A stretch of 56,144 nt of DNA, from the NCBI GenBank assembly GCA_905233985.1, contig CAJOFA010000011.1:1-56144 (forward strand). Direction: 5' to 3'. A model generated the notes under the pieces. The model was given only the letters and a program-made list of their open reading frames with translations, had not been told where the DNA came from and did not search any database. The position numbers and the translations under genes are program-made. Below are positions 1-7,661 of this stretch, piece after piece; the stretch's first letter is position 1; each line of letters starts with the position of its first letter. Source of the DNA: an uncultured Prevotella sp. (GTDB lineage: Bacteria; Bacteroidota; Bacteroidia; Bacteroidales; Bacteroidaceae).

Positions 1-367
1 ATATCTTCCGTGCGCTATCCGGATAGTCTCTATGGGTCGTCCGAATATCTCCTTTACCCCCATAGGGATGCTTCCTTTGAGTCATAGGTACCGTTCGCAT
101 GACCCTTGGGAGACATTCCCTTCCGGCTCACCTGCCTTACATTTGCAAAGGTACGACATTGGGAAGGGCTGCCTTCAGCTTGCTGCAGGTTCCGCGTGAT
201 TTTGCAGGTTTCTCTTATAATGGCTTGTTGCTGCCTTGAAGGCGAGAGTCCCCTCGGTGAAGGTCGCTTCATCGGGCCCCACTATACTACCTTCTCTCTC
301 GTAGAGAGAAGTACGTATGGGGCCTGAAGCCTTCACCGAGGGGCGTAGGTGGATTTATGTTTTTTGA
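1..367. other. Structured non-coding left end
   Basis: No convincing gene is visible here: the short open frames in this stretch overlap each other on both strands and match nothing I know. What stands out is self-complementarity. GTCTC followed by TATGGGTC at 26-38 pairs imperfectly with GACCC-TTGGG-AGAC at 101-114, and a much larger inverted repeat follows at 250-343. A minus-strand TACCTTTG box near 145-152 could be a promoter core pointing out of the window, but no good -33 partner was found. The stretch may be an untranslated structured RNA region or the worn edge of a mobile element. Confidence 0.3.
250..343. repeat. Long imperfect inverted repeat
   Basis: The left arm at 250-281 and the right arm at 318-343 are near-complementary: both contain CCCCTCGGTGAAGG (the right arm as its complement) and a GGCCCCA/TGGGGCC inner part. 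Nested between them is a second stem, CTTCTCTC at 291-298 against GAGAGAAG at 304-311. The whole would fold into one long two-part hairpin. No T-run follows, so it is not a classical intrinsic terminator. Confidence 0.6.
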
Positions 368-613
368 GGGTTAAACAATAACAGCATTAATGAGTTCTAC
401 ACGCAGTTAAACGACATTCAGGTGTTGATGTCTGGCCTCGCTGCAGAGAACTACTTTGGACTTTCCACTCAGGTACCCATGAAAATCGTTTTCCTGACGA
501 GTGGTTCTGCCAGAAAGCTGACTGTAGGGAACACGACCATAGAATTCAAGCGTGGAGTTCCCAAGAATTTCGCTTTCAAAGATAAAACGATGGCTATCCT
601 CTGTCTGGCATGA
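368..613 (+). pseudogene. DUF6088/AbiEi-like antitoxin remnant
   Basis: The frame is open from just after a TGA at 365-367 to the TGA at 611-613 (81 codons). Residues such as VLMSGLAAENYFGLSTQVP, KIVFLTSG, TIEFKRG and PKNFAFK match the middle-to-C-terminal part of the DUF6088 family, which is related to AbiEi-type antitoxins and usually about 200 residues long. The N-terminal DNA-binding half is missing and there is no good ATG; GTG at 422 is the only plausible start. No AbiEii-type toxin gene follows. I read it as a decayed remnant of a toxin-antitoxin locus. The assignment is from memory of the family and is moderate. Confidence 0.5.
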
Positions 614-637
614 TGAATTGGGAGGCCCGCAAGTTTT

Positions 638-1747
638 TCATGTCAATACCTCTTCGCGCATCCAGGCGGCGACGCTCTTTTGCATGCGCTGCTTGAAGGC
701 GGTGCTGAAGGTGCTGTAACTGTGGTAGCCACTCTCCTGGGCCAGTTGCTGGGCGACAATGGGCTCATGTGCAGCTGCAAGTTCGCGGTAGCGGGCCACG
801 AAGTAACGGATGCGAAGGTCGTGGATGTAGGCATAGTAACTTGTGTCCTGACTGGCGAAATAGGCGCCGAGGTAAGTGCGGTTGGTGCCGATGGTCTGGG
901 CAAGTCGCGTCAGGGTCAGGTCTGGCTTCTGGTAAAGCTGCGTGTCCTCACAGTACTTCGCCAGTAGTTGGCCGATATGTGATAAAGCATCACTAACAGG
1001 GAGGGGCTCTGAGATAGTCTCCGCCTCCGGCTGGATGTCGTCCTCATGCTCTGTCGCTTCATCCAGTTGCGGCAATGTCTCCACGCGCCACAGCAGGAGG
1101 CCCGCCAGCGGAAAACCGGTAAGGTGGGCGATCGTAGACATCACGTAGTTGTCGGTATATTCATAGCTCATGAGCAGTAGCATGAGGCCGATGAGTAGCG
1201 TAAGGCTGAGCCACACCTCCTTGTGCTCCAGGTCGGCGTAGTTGTCGCGCAGCCACCGCCCGTATTGTCTCACGGCCACCACCGTATATATAATAAAGGC
1301 TACGGCGAGTACCAGCCCATAGATCATGTTCGGGGTCGTGAGGTCGATGTCGGGCAAGGCTGTTTGCAGCACTGCGATCACCGCACAGGGCGTCATGACG
1401 ATAAAAATGGGCCACAGCGGTCGTCGTCGGTCCTGCAGCATGTTCAGCAATGTGCCGACGAAGACGGGGGGCAGCGCCATGCAGTCGATAGCGACGAGCA
1501 GTCCGTGAATCACCGAGCGTGTGTCATCCGAGTACGTGTAGAACAGTATCCACCAGATGTGGGCCAGAGCCATCACACCGAATAATGCCGCTGCCCAGCG
1601 ACGAAGTCGTGCAGGCGGTGTGATGTCGGGCGCGATAGCTTTGCCCCGACACAGCAGCAGGTAGAGGCACAGCACGACGCACACGGCTGTTCCTGCGCCG
1701 TGGAGTTGGAGATACAATACTGACAATGGCGTTATCTGTTCGGGCAT
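638..1747 (-). CDS. Membrane-anchored AraC-type transcription regulator
   Basis: 369 residues. The first two thirds form a run of hydrophobic helices (six or seven, about residues 8-225), followed by a charged linker rich in Glu/Asp. The C-terminal 100 residues are an AraC/XylS double helix-turn-helix: a first helix-turn-helix around LAQTIGTNRTYLGAYF and a second around AQESGYHSYSTFSTAFKQ. Proteins of this layout are common in Prevotella and Bacteroides and are thought to sense a signal at the membrane and bind DNA from there. The start lies 3 bp from the stop of the upstream ATPase gene, so the two are probably co-transcribed from the promoter at 2899-2931. The target genes are unknown; the glucan operon 3.9 kb away is only one possibility. 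Confidence 0.85.
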   Translation of the reverse strand: MPEQITPLSVLYLQLHGAGTAVCVVLCLYLLLCRGKAIAPDITPPARLRRWAAALFGVMALAHIWWILFYTYSDDTRSVIHGLLVAIDCMALPPVFVGTLLNMLQDRRRPLWPIFIVMTPCAVIAVLQTALPDIDLTTPNMIYGLVLAVAFIIYTVVAVRQYGRWLRDNYADLEHKEVWLSLTLLIGLMLLLMSYEYTDNYVMSTIAHLTGFPLAGLLLWRVETLPQLDEATEHEDDIQPEAETISEPLPVSDALSHIGQLLAKYCEDTQLYQKPDLTLTRLAQTIGTNRTYLGAYFASQDTSYYAYIHDLRIRYFVARYRELAAAHEPIVAQQLAQESGYHSYSTFSTAFKQRMQKSVAAWMREEVLT

Positions 1748-1750
1748 AGG

Positions 1751-2872
1751 TTATTTTTGATTTAACCAATAATATAAGAAATAGTCATATATATAGTATT
1801 GACCATTGCTGCTTGTGACAATATCTTTATCAAGTAAAGCAGACATGCTTCTCTGTACGGCGCTGGCAGAAGTAAGATGATATTTCTTGATAAACTCCCC
1901 ACTGGTTGGTTGAACGTTCCTTCCTGCGTGAGCCAACGCTAATAATAAAACCTTCTGTTTTGCCGATAGTCTGGCCATCAAGTCTTGGTAAGTGTCATTC
2001 TTTTCTTCTACAGCATAGCCGATTGCTGTATCTACATCCTTGATTTCGCAAACGAGATTCTGTTCTGCCATAGCATATAGTTCATTACAGATCTTTTGTA
2101 TGTACCATGTAGTACCCTCAAATTTCTCATAGATATATCGGATGGCTTCAGTCGTTATATGCTTTCCTCCTTGTTCAAAATGTCCTGCAATAAACGCGGA
2201 ATATGTATCTAGTGGAATAGACTTCAGGGATATCGTTGATGCACTTTGATAGAATGGTCTTGCAGGCGATGAGAACATCTCGCCCATCATATGACGTTTT
2301 GAGCCGGAAAACACAAACCACGCATTGTTACATTCTTGAATATAGGTCCTGAGAAGGGCATCTACATTCTGTTCCGGATAATCCATAATGGTTTGAAATT
2401 CGTCGATAGCAACAAGGCAGGGTTTATCAGCAGATTTCAGATACTGGAAAATTTCATCAAGCGATATTTTGGGTGACTGAATATCGCCAATCTCGAGATT
2501 CCAACTTGGTTGACCAACCGCATCGAGTGTAATACCGGTTCGTAACGAACCTACTATCTGTATAAAACGTTCCCAGACTTTTCGTTCTTTCGATTTCAGC
2601 ACGGAAAGTATGGCTCGGCCTAATTCATAAGTGAGTTCTGCCAGCGATTTTGTGGCATAGATATCCACAACAAAAAGATAATAATTGTTTTGCAGTTCTT
2701 TCTGCGCAAAACAATGGCGGATAAGCCCTGTCTTGCCCATTCTTCTAGGCGACATCAACGCAACATGATTGCCATTGACCAGCAATGAGGTTAAGCGTTT
2801 TGTTTCTTCTACTCTGTCACAAAAATACTCAGGCCCATTATAGCCATATGTGAGGAATGGATTCTTGATCAT
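1751..2872 (-). CDS. AAA/STAND-type ATP-binding protein
   Basis: 373 residues, cytoplasmic. It has a Walker A motif (SPRRMGKTGL, about residues 40-50) and a Walker B-like motif (LVAIDEF, about 150-156), with a sensor-like segment (FVFSGSKRHMM). The C-terminal region (about 300-373) looks like a winged helix, with text such as SASAVQRSMSALLDKDIV. This is the archaeal-type ATPase_2 group found widely in Bacteroidales, whose roles are mostly unknown. The N-terminal NPFLTYGYNGPEYFCDR motif is typical of the group. It is the first gene of a two-gene unit with the AraC-type regulator, so an ATP-dependent signalling role is a reasonable guess but nothing more. Confidence 0.8.
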   Translation of the reverse strand: MIKNPFLTYGYNGPEYFCDRVEETKRLTSLLVNGNHVALMSPRRMGKTGLIRHCFAQKELQNNYYLFVVDIYATKSLAELTYELGRAILSVLKSKERKVWERFIQIVGSLRTGITLDAVGQPSWNLEIGDIQSPKISLDEIFQYLKSADKPCLVAIDEFQTIMDYPEQNVDALLRTYIQECNNAWFVFSGSKRHMMGEMFSSPARPFYQSASTISLKSIPLDTYSAFIAGHFEQGGKHITTEAIRYIYEKFEGTTWYIQKICNELYAMAEQNLVCEIKDVDTAIGYAVEEKNDTYQDLMARLSAKQKVLLLALAHAGRNVQPTSGEFIKKYHLTSASAVQRSMSALLDKDIVTSSNGQYYIYDYFLYYWLNQK

Positions 2873-2898
2873 CTTGCTTGCATTTTACGTTTACGGCT

Positions 2899-2931
2899 GC
2901 AAATATAATAAAAATAATTCAATTATACAAA
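2899..2931 (-). promoter_or_regulatory. Promoter for the ATPase/AraC pair
   Basis: On the minus strand TTTG (2928-2931) is followed after 20 bp by TATATTTG (2900-2907), a full match to the Bacteroidetes primary sigma consensus. It lies 28 bp upstream of the ATPase start. Confidence 0.75.
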
Positions 2932-3048
2932 TTTGCGTAACGCATTTTTGTATAATTAACGGAACGCATTATTCTGGCGGCAGCAATGTTGCTCCTGTTT
3001 GATTTGATGTCGAAATGCGTAAATGGGCAAATTCGTGGGCACAGTAAC

Positions 3049-3085
3049 TCTCAGCTAATGCAAAAATGTCTCAGCTAATGCAAAA
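3049..3085. repeat. 17-bp direct repeat, two copies
   Basis: TCTCAGCTAATGCAAAA occurs at 3049-3065 and again at 3069-3085, giving a 20-bp period. It lies about 25 bp upstream of the promoter of the secreted protein gene at 3197. Two sites spaced two helical turns apart suit an activator or operator, but a chance duplication is possible. Confidence 0.6.
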
Positions 3086-3109
3086 TCTTCGCTCGCGGCC
3101 ATTTTAGGC

Positions 3110-3140
3110 TTGCAAGATTTGGACTTATTGAGTACTTTTG
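3110..3140 (+). promoter_or_regulatory. Probable promoter of the 3197 gene
   Basis: TTG at 3110-3112, 20 bp, then TACTTTTG at 3133-3140. The -7 box fits TAnnTTTG; the -33 box is partial. The start codon is about 57 bp downstream. Confidence 0.5.
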
Positions 3141-3196
3141 GGGCAGATTGTCAAAACAGTTACTGAAGTATGATAAAAAAATAAAACAAAAAAACA

Positions 3197-4879
3197 ATGA
3201 AAAAGAAATTACTATTTATTTTTACCCTGCTATTGACAGCAGCTTCGGGCGCTTGGGCCACAAAAGTAGAGCTTAACAAGTTTTGGGCTTGGGACCAGAG
3301 CGCTCAGCAGAACACCCAGAGTGGCAGCATCTACACCTTCAACTCGGATTGGATGGGAGGCTCTACTGACGTTTATGCAGACTGGTCTGCTAACGACTAT
3401 GTGTGGATGAAGTATTCCGGACTTAGTGGGCAGATAAAATTCATCATATTGTATGATGAGTATTTAAGTACAGAAACTTGGGGAGCGGTTTTTGACGAAG
3501 AAAGCGTTACCTTGAACAGTGCTGAGGCTACTTCTGGAGTTGTAAGAATTGCTATCAACAAGACGAAGACTTTTACCAATGGTGGTGGTAATACTGGTGG
3601 CGAACACATCGGTGAGATTTATGCTAAACATATACGCGAGGTAAGAATTCAGAATCCTACTTCTCCATCCACTATTACAGTTGAAGGAATATGGGTTGGC
3701 ACTGAGGAGGATTATAACGGTGCCATGAGCGAGACTTTTGATCCCACCAAAAACCACATGCTGAAGGTCTATAACAGCAGAATTACGGAGAACATCTGGG
3801 ATAATGTTGCACAATATACATTTGCAACCCCAATGGTAGCCGGAAAGAAATACACCATCAAGATGAAAGTGCATGCAGCTGACATTACCGCGCCCTGCAC
3901 AGTGAGATATGGCTTTATAGGCGAAGGTGTGGATTATAGTACTTATGTATATGGAGATAATCTAACCATTCTGCCTCATACATCAGCAGTGTTTATAGAC
4001 ACCTATCAGGCGAAAGTAAATCATCCAACTATTGAGCTCTCTATGGGAGGCGTTATAGGTAATGTTTATTTTGACGACGTGTCATGTACGCTGGCCGATG
4101 ATGAAAGTGTCAATATGATAGACAATGCCGACTTTGAGACACAAACCTACTATGGTTGGAGTGCGCCAGGTTATACCATGCAGTCCTTTAGCCATGTAGA
4201 GGATCCTTACACCGAGCTTAAGGAGACTACCGACAATTCGACCTGGCTCTCAGGAAATAGCGGACAGGCCGACATTAGAATTAGTCGCACGCTGCAGACG
4301 GGTGGCTGGAACACGTTCTGCTCACCGTTCAGCATCAGCAGTACTGACCTGACAGCTATGGGTATAACGGCAAAAACACTGAGCAGCTCAACATTCGACG
4401 CAGGTTCGGGGCAGTTGACACTGATCTTTGCTGATGCAGCAAGCATCGAGGCAGGTAAGCCCTACTTGGTGAAAGTGAACGCAACAGTGCAAAATCCGAC
4501 TTTCGAAGGCGTGAACACTGTCAGCACCACTACGACAACAGAGACCACCTATGCCGACTTCATTCCTGTGATGAACCCGACGAATCTGACGGGTGGAGAC
4601 AAGACCGTGCTCTTCGTCAGTGGAGGCAATAGCCTGACCTATCCTTCGGCCAACGGTAACATCAACGGTTTCCGTGCCTATTTCAAACTGAAGGCTGAAG
4701 CTGCACAGGCCAGATCTTTCACTATGAGCTTCGATGATGCTACAGGCATTACCACCATCGTTAGCGACGAGCCGACGATGAGCAATGCCACCTATACGCT
4801 CGATGGGCGTCGTATCAACGGCCAGCCCACTCAGAAGGGTGTGTACATCGTAAATGGTAAAAAAACAATCATTAAATAA
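3197..4879 (+). CDS. Secreted protein with Por-type C-terminal tail
   Basis: 560 residues. A clear signal peptide covers about residues 1-21 (KKKLLFIFTLLLTAASGAWA). The middle is rich in Thr, Ser, Tyr and Trp and predicted to be all beta. A segment around NMIDNADFETQTYYGWSAPGY looks like the start of a carbohydrate-binding-type jelly roll. The last 30 residues (TYTLDGRRINGQP, then GVYIVNGKKTIIK) form the tail seen on many Prevotella exported proteins and resembling the type A sorting domain of the type IX secretion system. The same tail ends the proteins at 40596 and 46269. No catalytic motif was recognised. A small peptide gene follows 15 bp downstream. Surface location is inferred from the tail; the ligand is unknown. 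Confidence 0.8.
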   Translation: MKKKLLFIFTLLLTAASGAWATKVELNKFWAWDQSAQQNTQSGSIYTFNSDWMGGSTDVYADWSANDYVWMKYSGLSGQIKFIILYDEYLSTETWGAVFDEESVTLNSAEATSGVVRIAINKTKTFTNGGGNTGGEHIGEIYAKHIREVRIQNPTSPSTITVEGIWVGTEEDYNGAMSETFDPTKNHMLKVYNSRITENIWDNVAQYTFATPMVAGKKYTIKMKVHAADITAPCTVRYGFIGEGVDYSTYVYGDNLTILPHTSAVFIDTYQAKVNHPTIELSMGGVIGNVYFDDVSCTLADDESVNMIDNADFETQTYYGWSAPGYTMQSFSHVEDPYTELKETTDNSTWLSGNSGQADIRISRTLQTGGWNTFCSPFSISSTDLTAMGITAKTLSSSTFDAGSGQLTLIFADAASIEAGKPYLVKVNATVQNPTFEGVNTVSTTTTTETTYADFIPVMNPTNLTGGDKTVLFVSGGNSLTYPSANGNINGFRAYFKLKAEAAQARSFTMSFDDATGITTIVSDEPTMSNATYTLDGRRINGQPTQKGVYIVNGKKTIIK

Positions 4880-4894
4880 TAGGAGTAGACAGCT

Positions 4895-5059
4895 ATGACA
4901 AAGAAAGATTATAAGAAGCCCACGACGAAGGTGGTCGAACTACAGCATCGCACGCATATCCTTGCCGGTTCGCTCACGAGCGTAAAGTTAAGCGGACTTG
5001 ATACTGAGAACGACCTTTTATACGATGACAATGGCGGCAACCAAGGCAACGCCTGGTAA
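4895..5059 (+). CDS. 54-residue Gly/Asn-rich small protein
   Basis: ATG at 4895, TAA at 5057. An AGGAG at 4881-4885 gives an unusually good ribosome binding site for this phylum. The protein starts MTKKDYKKPTTKVVEL, has an ILAGSLT motif in the middle, and ends in an Asp/Gly/Asn-rich tail (DDNGGNQGNAW). I recognise the layout (K-rich start, VVEL, LAGS, acidic Gly-rich end) from many uncharacterised Prevotella small proteins. There is no signal peptide. It shares a transcript with the upstream secreted protein, and a terminator follows 22 bp after its stop. LAGS followed by an acidic Gly-rich tail resembles a leader-cleavage layout, but that is inference. Confidence 0.7.
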   Translation: MTKKDYKKPTTKVVELQHRTHILAGSLTSVKLSGLDTENDLLYDDNGGNQGNAW

Positions 5060-5080
5060 ACCGATATAAGAACCCCTTAT

Positions 5081-5116
5081 ACGCCTGCGGAGGCCACCCG
5101 CGCCATCCGCAGGCGT
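5081..5116 (+). terminator. Intrinsic terminator after the small-protein gene
   Basis: ACGCCTGCGG (5081-5090) pairs perfectly with CCGCAGGCGT (5107-5116) across a 16-nt loop, followed by TATT. It closes the 3197-5059 unit. Confidence 0.75.
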
Positions 5117-5221
5117 TATTGGTTAAAGTGGAAAAGTCAGGACAGTTCTTGCTAAGGCAAGCGGCAGAGCCGAGCGCTGCTGATCCACTTATTTAACTGA
5201 GTCAACGACTCTCTCTCGGCT

Positions 5222-5327
5222 CGAGCCAATCATCGTCTGGGGTTGAGGCGATGGTTGGCTCGACTGCAGGAGATGATTCCCTCACGTGCAGACAATGGTT
5301 GCCTCAACACGAGACAACCATTGTCTG
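5222..5327. repeat. Cluster of hairpins built on one repeated word
   Basis: Within 106 bp the word CAACCATTGTC and its variants (AATCATCGTC, GATGGTTGG, AATGGTTG) recur on both strands. CAGACAATGGTTG (5289-5301) pairs perfectly with CAACCATTGTCTG (5315-5327). CGAGCCAATCATCG near 5223 pairs with CGATGGTTGGCTCG near 5248 with one mismatch. It lies in the long spacer between two transcription units. Confidence 0.6.
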
Positions 5328-5403
5328 TATTTATACCCTAAATAGGAATCATGAGATTATTCTCCAGAACATTTATAAATGAGTCAAAAAGACAGGCTAA
5401 AGA

Positions 5404-5516
5404 GCAAACGATGCTTATTTGACTTTGAAACGATTATCTTTTGGGAGTGTAAACGATAATCGTTTGCAAAGCATTTGAACTTTGTTTGCAAGTGAAACGA
5501 CCATCGTTTGCAAGGT
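5404..5516. repeat. AAACGAT-ATCGTTTGCAA palindromic repeats
   Basis: AAACGATAATCGTTT at 5451-5465 is a palindrome around one central base, followed by GCAAAG. AAACGACCATCGTTT at 5495-5509 is the same with a different centre, followed by GCAAGG. AAACGATTATC at 5428-5438 is a partial upstream copy and CAAACGATG at 5405-5413 another. The copies lie 100-200 bp upstream of the promoter for the glucan operon, where a regulator could bind. The rest of the 5117-5742 spacer holds the promoter at 5610 and nothing else I recognise. Confidence 0.6.
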
Positions 5517-5609
5517 ATAGAGGCATTAAAATGCTAAAGTCCAAGATTATCTCTGACTTCGTCGAAGGCGCTCTCGCTCGACAATAAAACAAAAAATAAC
5601 ATTTTTTGT

Positions 5610-5640
5610 TTTGTATTGTCCTCACTTATTCGTACCTTTG
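5610..5640 (+). promoter_or_regulatory. Promoter of the 5743-16618 operon
   Basis: TTTG (5610-5613), 19 bp, TACCTTTG (5633-5640): a full consensus match. The leader is about 95 nt. The CTCACTTATTCG spacer end also occurs in the unrelated promoter at 22680-22710 (as TCTCACTTATTCG). Confidence 0.85.
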
Positions 5641-5742
5641 CATTGCAAAACAATGCGAGCCTGCTCACGCTTGGCAATCGATGCAAGCATCACTGCCCTC
5701 GCTTAACCGCAGCCTTGCACTGCAAAACAAAAATTTACAACT

Positions 5743-7644
5743 ATGAATATTAGACTTAACTTATTACTCGTATTCTGTCTTGTATGTCTGGGAACGGTGA
5801 CGGCGCAGACTGGAAAGTACAAGAACTTCAAGGTGTCAACCTATATCCGGGCGCAGGACGTGGCGCGGATGGAGGATGACGAGTTCCTGAAACAGACATG
5901 GGAAACGGTAGGTACGCAGGTGGATCTGGACAAGATTTACCTGGAGACGCACCGCGACGCCTTCACCGTGCCGGAGAAGACGCTGCTCAAGGTGAAGCGC
6001 TTCTTCCGCTCGAAAGGCCTGGAGGTGGGCGGCGGCATCACCTACACCCGTTCGGAGCCTACGGACTTCGAGACCTACAGCTATGCCCGTGAGGACGAGC
6101 GACGGCAGGTGAGGGAGGTGGCGGAATACACTGCCAAGCACTTCGATGACTTCATCCTCGACGACTTCTTCTTCATCGACCTGAAGAACGATGACGAGAT
6201 AGCGGCGAAGGAACGCAGCGGACTGAGCTGGACGGAATACCGGCTGCGGCTGATGGCTGACGCAGGGCGTGAGCTGGTGGTGAACCCCGCCAAGGCGGTG
6301 AACCCGAGGGTGAAGGTCATCATCAAGTACCCGAACTGGTATGACCATTTCCACGGGCTCGGCTTTAACCTGGAGGAGGAGCCGCTGTACTTCGACGGCC
6401 TCTGGACAGGCACGGAGACTCGTGACCCAGGGTCGGCGCAGCACCTGCAGAACTACCTGAGCTATAACATCGTGCGCTACTTCGACAACATCGCCCCCGG
6501 GAAGAACGGCGGCGGATGGGTGGATGCCGGTGGCATCAATATGAGCATGGACCGCTATGCCGAGCAGCTGCACCTGACCATGCTGTCGAAGACGCCGGAG
6601 ATCATCCTCTGGAACTATATGCAACTGAACGACGTGAAGATCACGCCGCAGATGTGTGCCAAGTGGCAGATATTGGGCGGCAACAGCTTCAGCTACAAGG
6701 AGGCGGTGGCACCGTTCACGAAGGACGGCAAGACCATCACGCCGACAACGATGGCCCGCTTTGCCCACGTGACGCTGCACCAGACGGACCGCCTCGTGGG
6801 ACAGCTGGGCAAGCCCATCGGCCTCGTGTCGTACAAGCCCTATCACTCGTCGGGGGAGGAGTTCCTGCAGAACTACCTCGGCATGATAGGTCTGCCGATG
6901 GACATGTACCCGAAGTGGCAGGACGGCAGGCCGCAGATTCTGCTCACCGAGCAGGCTGCCAAGGACCCGCAGATTGTGGAGCGCATCAAGGCGCAGCTGC
7001 GCAAGGGCGGCGACGTCATCATCACTACGGGACTGCTGAAGGCTATCCGTGAAAAACTGGCTGATGTCTGTGAGCTGCAATGCGGCGACCTGAAGGCTAT
7101 TGTCAATGACTTCGGCTGGTTTGGCAAGGCTGGTCGTGAGTTCATCATCCCGCAGGTGAAATACTTTACGAACGATGCGTGGGAGGTGGTCAGCGCCGGG
7201 CGTCCGCTCACAGGCGGCGTGTCGGGCTATCCCATCCTGCTGCGTGACACCTATTCGAAGGGCATGCTCTTCGTGCTTACCATCCCCGACGACTTCGGCA
7301 ACCTCTACGACTATCCTGCCGCAGCGCTGAACGTCATCCGCCGTGCCATGAGCAAGGACGTGGGGGCGTACATCGAGGGACCGTCGAAGGTGGCGTTCTT
7401 CCCCTATGACAACAAGACGATGGTGGTGGAGAACTTCAACGACGAGGCTGTCAGCGTGCGGGTGGTCATCAACGGCAAGGCTTCTGCCCTGCGTGACCTG
7501 CTCACCGGTGAGCAGCTGAAACCCGCCGAGCTGCCGAAGCCCGTCGCCGGATGGGGACGTAACCTCTTCTTCGGCTATCCTGACGGTGCGACGGTGTTTG
7601 ACGTCAAGTTGCCGGCACATAGCTATGTGGGGTTTGAGTGGTGA
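5743..7644 (+). CDS. Exported glycosidase-like TIM-barrel protein
   Basis: 633 residues with a signal peptide (about 1-21, ending VTAQ). Blocks such as FILDDFFFIDLK, VKVIIKYPNWYDHF, FDGLWTGTETRDPG and GGGWVDAGG suggest alternating strands and helices of a glycosidase-like barrel with acidic residues at strand ends (DD in FILDDFF, E in GTETRD). I recall this pattern from unnamed Bacteroidetes proteins but know of no assigned CAZy family. The C-terminal 150 residues look like a beta-sandwich. It is the first gene of the operon. The start of the downstream GH3 gene lies 17 bp beyond its stop. Co-occurrence with GH3 and GH9 supports a role in breaking plant glucans in the periplasm or at the cell surface; the exact reaction is unknown. 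Confidence 0.65.
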   Translation: MNIRLNLLLVFCLVCLGTVTAQTGKYKNFKVSTYIRAQDVARMEDDEFLKQTWETVGTQVDLDKIYLETHRDAFTVPEKTLLKVKRFFRSKGLEVGGGITYTRSEPTDFETYSYAREDERRQVREVAEYTAKHFDDFILDDFFFIDLKNDDEIAAKERSGLSWTEYRLRLMADAGRELVVNPAKAVNPRVKVIIKYPNWYDHFHGLGFNLEEEPLYFDGLWTGTETRDPGSAQHLQNYLSYNIVRYFDNIAPGKNGGGWVDAGGINMSMDRYAEQLHLTMLSKTPEIILWNYMQLNDVKITPQMCAKWQILGGNSFSYKEAVAPFTKDGKTITPTTMARFAHVTLHQTDRLVGQLGKPIGLVSYKPYHSSGEEFLQNYLGMIGLPMDMYPKWQDGRPQILLTEQAAKDPQIVERIKAQLRKGGDVIITTGLLKAIREKLADVCELQCGDLKAIVNDFGWFGKAGREFIIPQVKYFTNDAWEVVSAGRPLTGGVSGYPILLRDTYSKGMLFVLTIPDDFGNLYDYPAAALNVIRRAMSKDVGAYIEGPSKVAFFPYDNKTMVVENFNDEAVSVRVVINGKASALRDLLTGEQLKPAELPKPVAGWGRNLFFGYPDGATVFDVKLPAHSYVGFEW

Positions 7645-7661
7645 AATATAATTTTATGTTT

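Noticed and set aside
106..327. Short open frames at the left end on both strands
   Set aside because: They cover a large inverted repeat and show no coding signature.
5836..7620. A 594-codon open frame on the minus strand opposite the TIM-barrel gene
   Set aside because: It mirrors the third-codon bias of the plus-strand gene, is rich in His, Arg, Leu and Val with no motifs, and has no promoter. The plus-strand gene has a signal peptide and conserved blocks.
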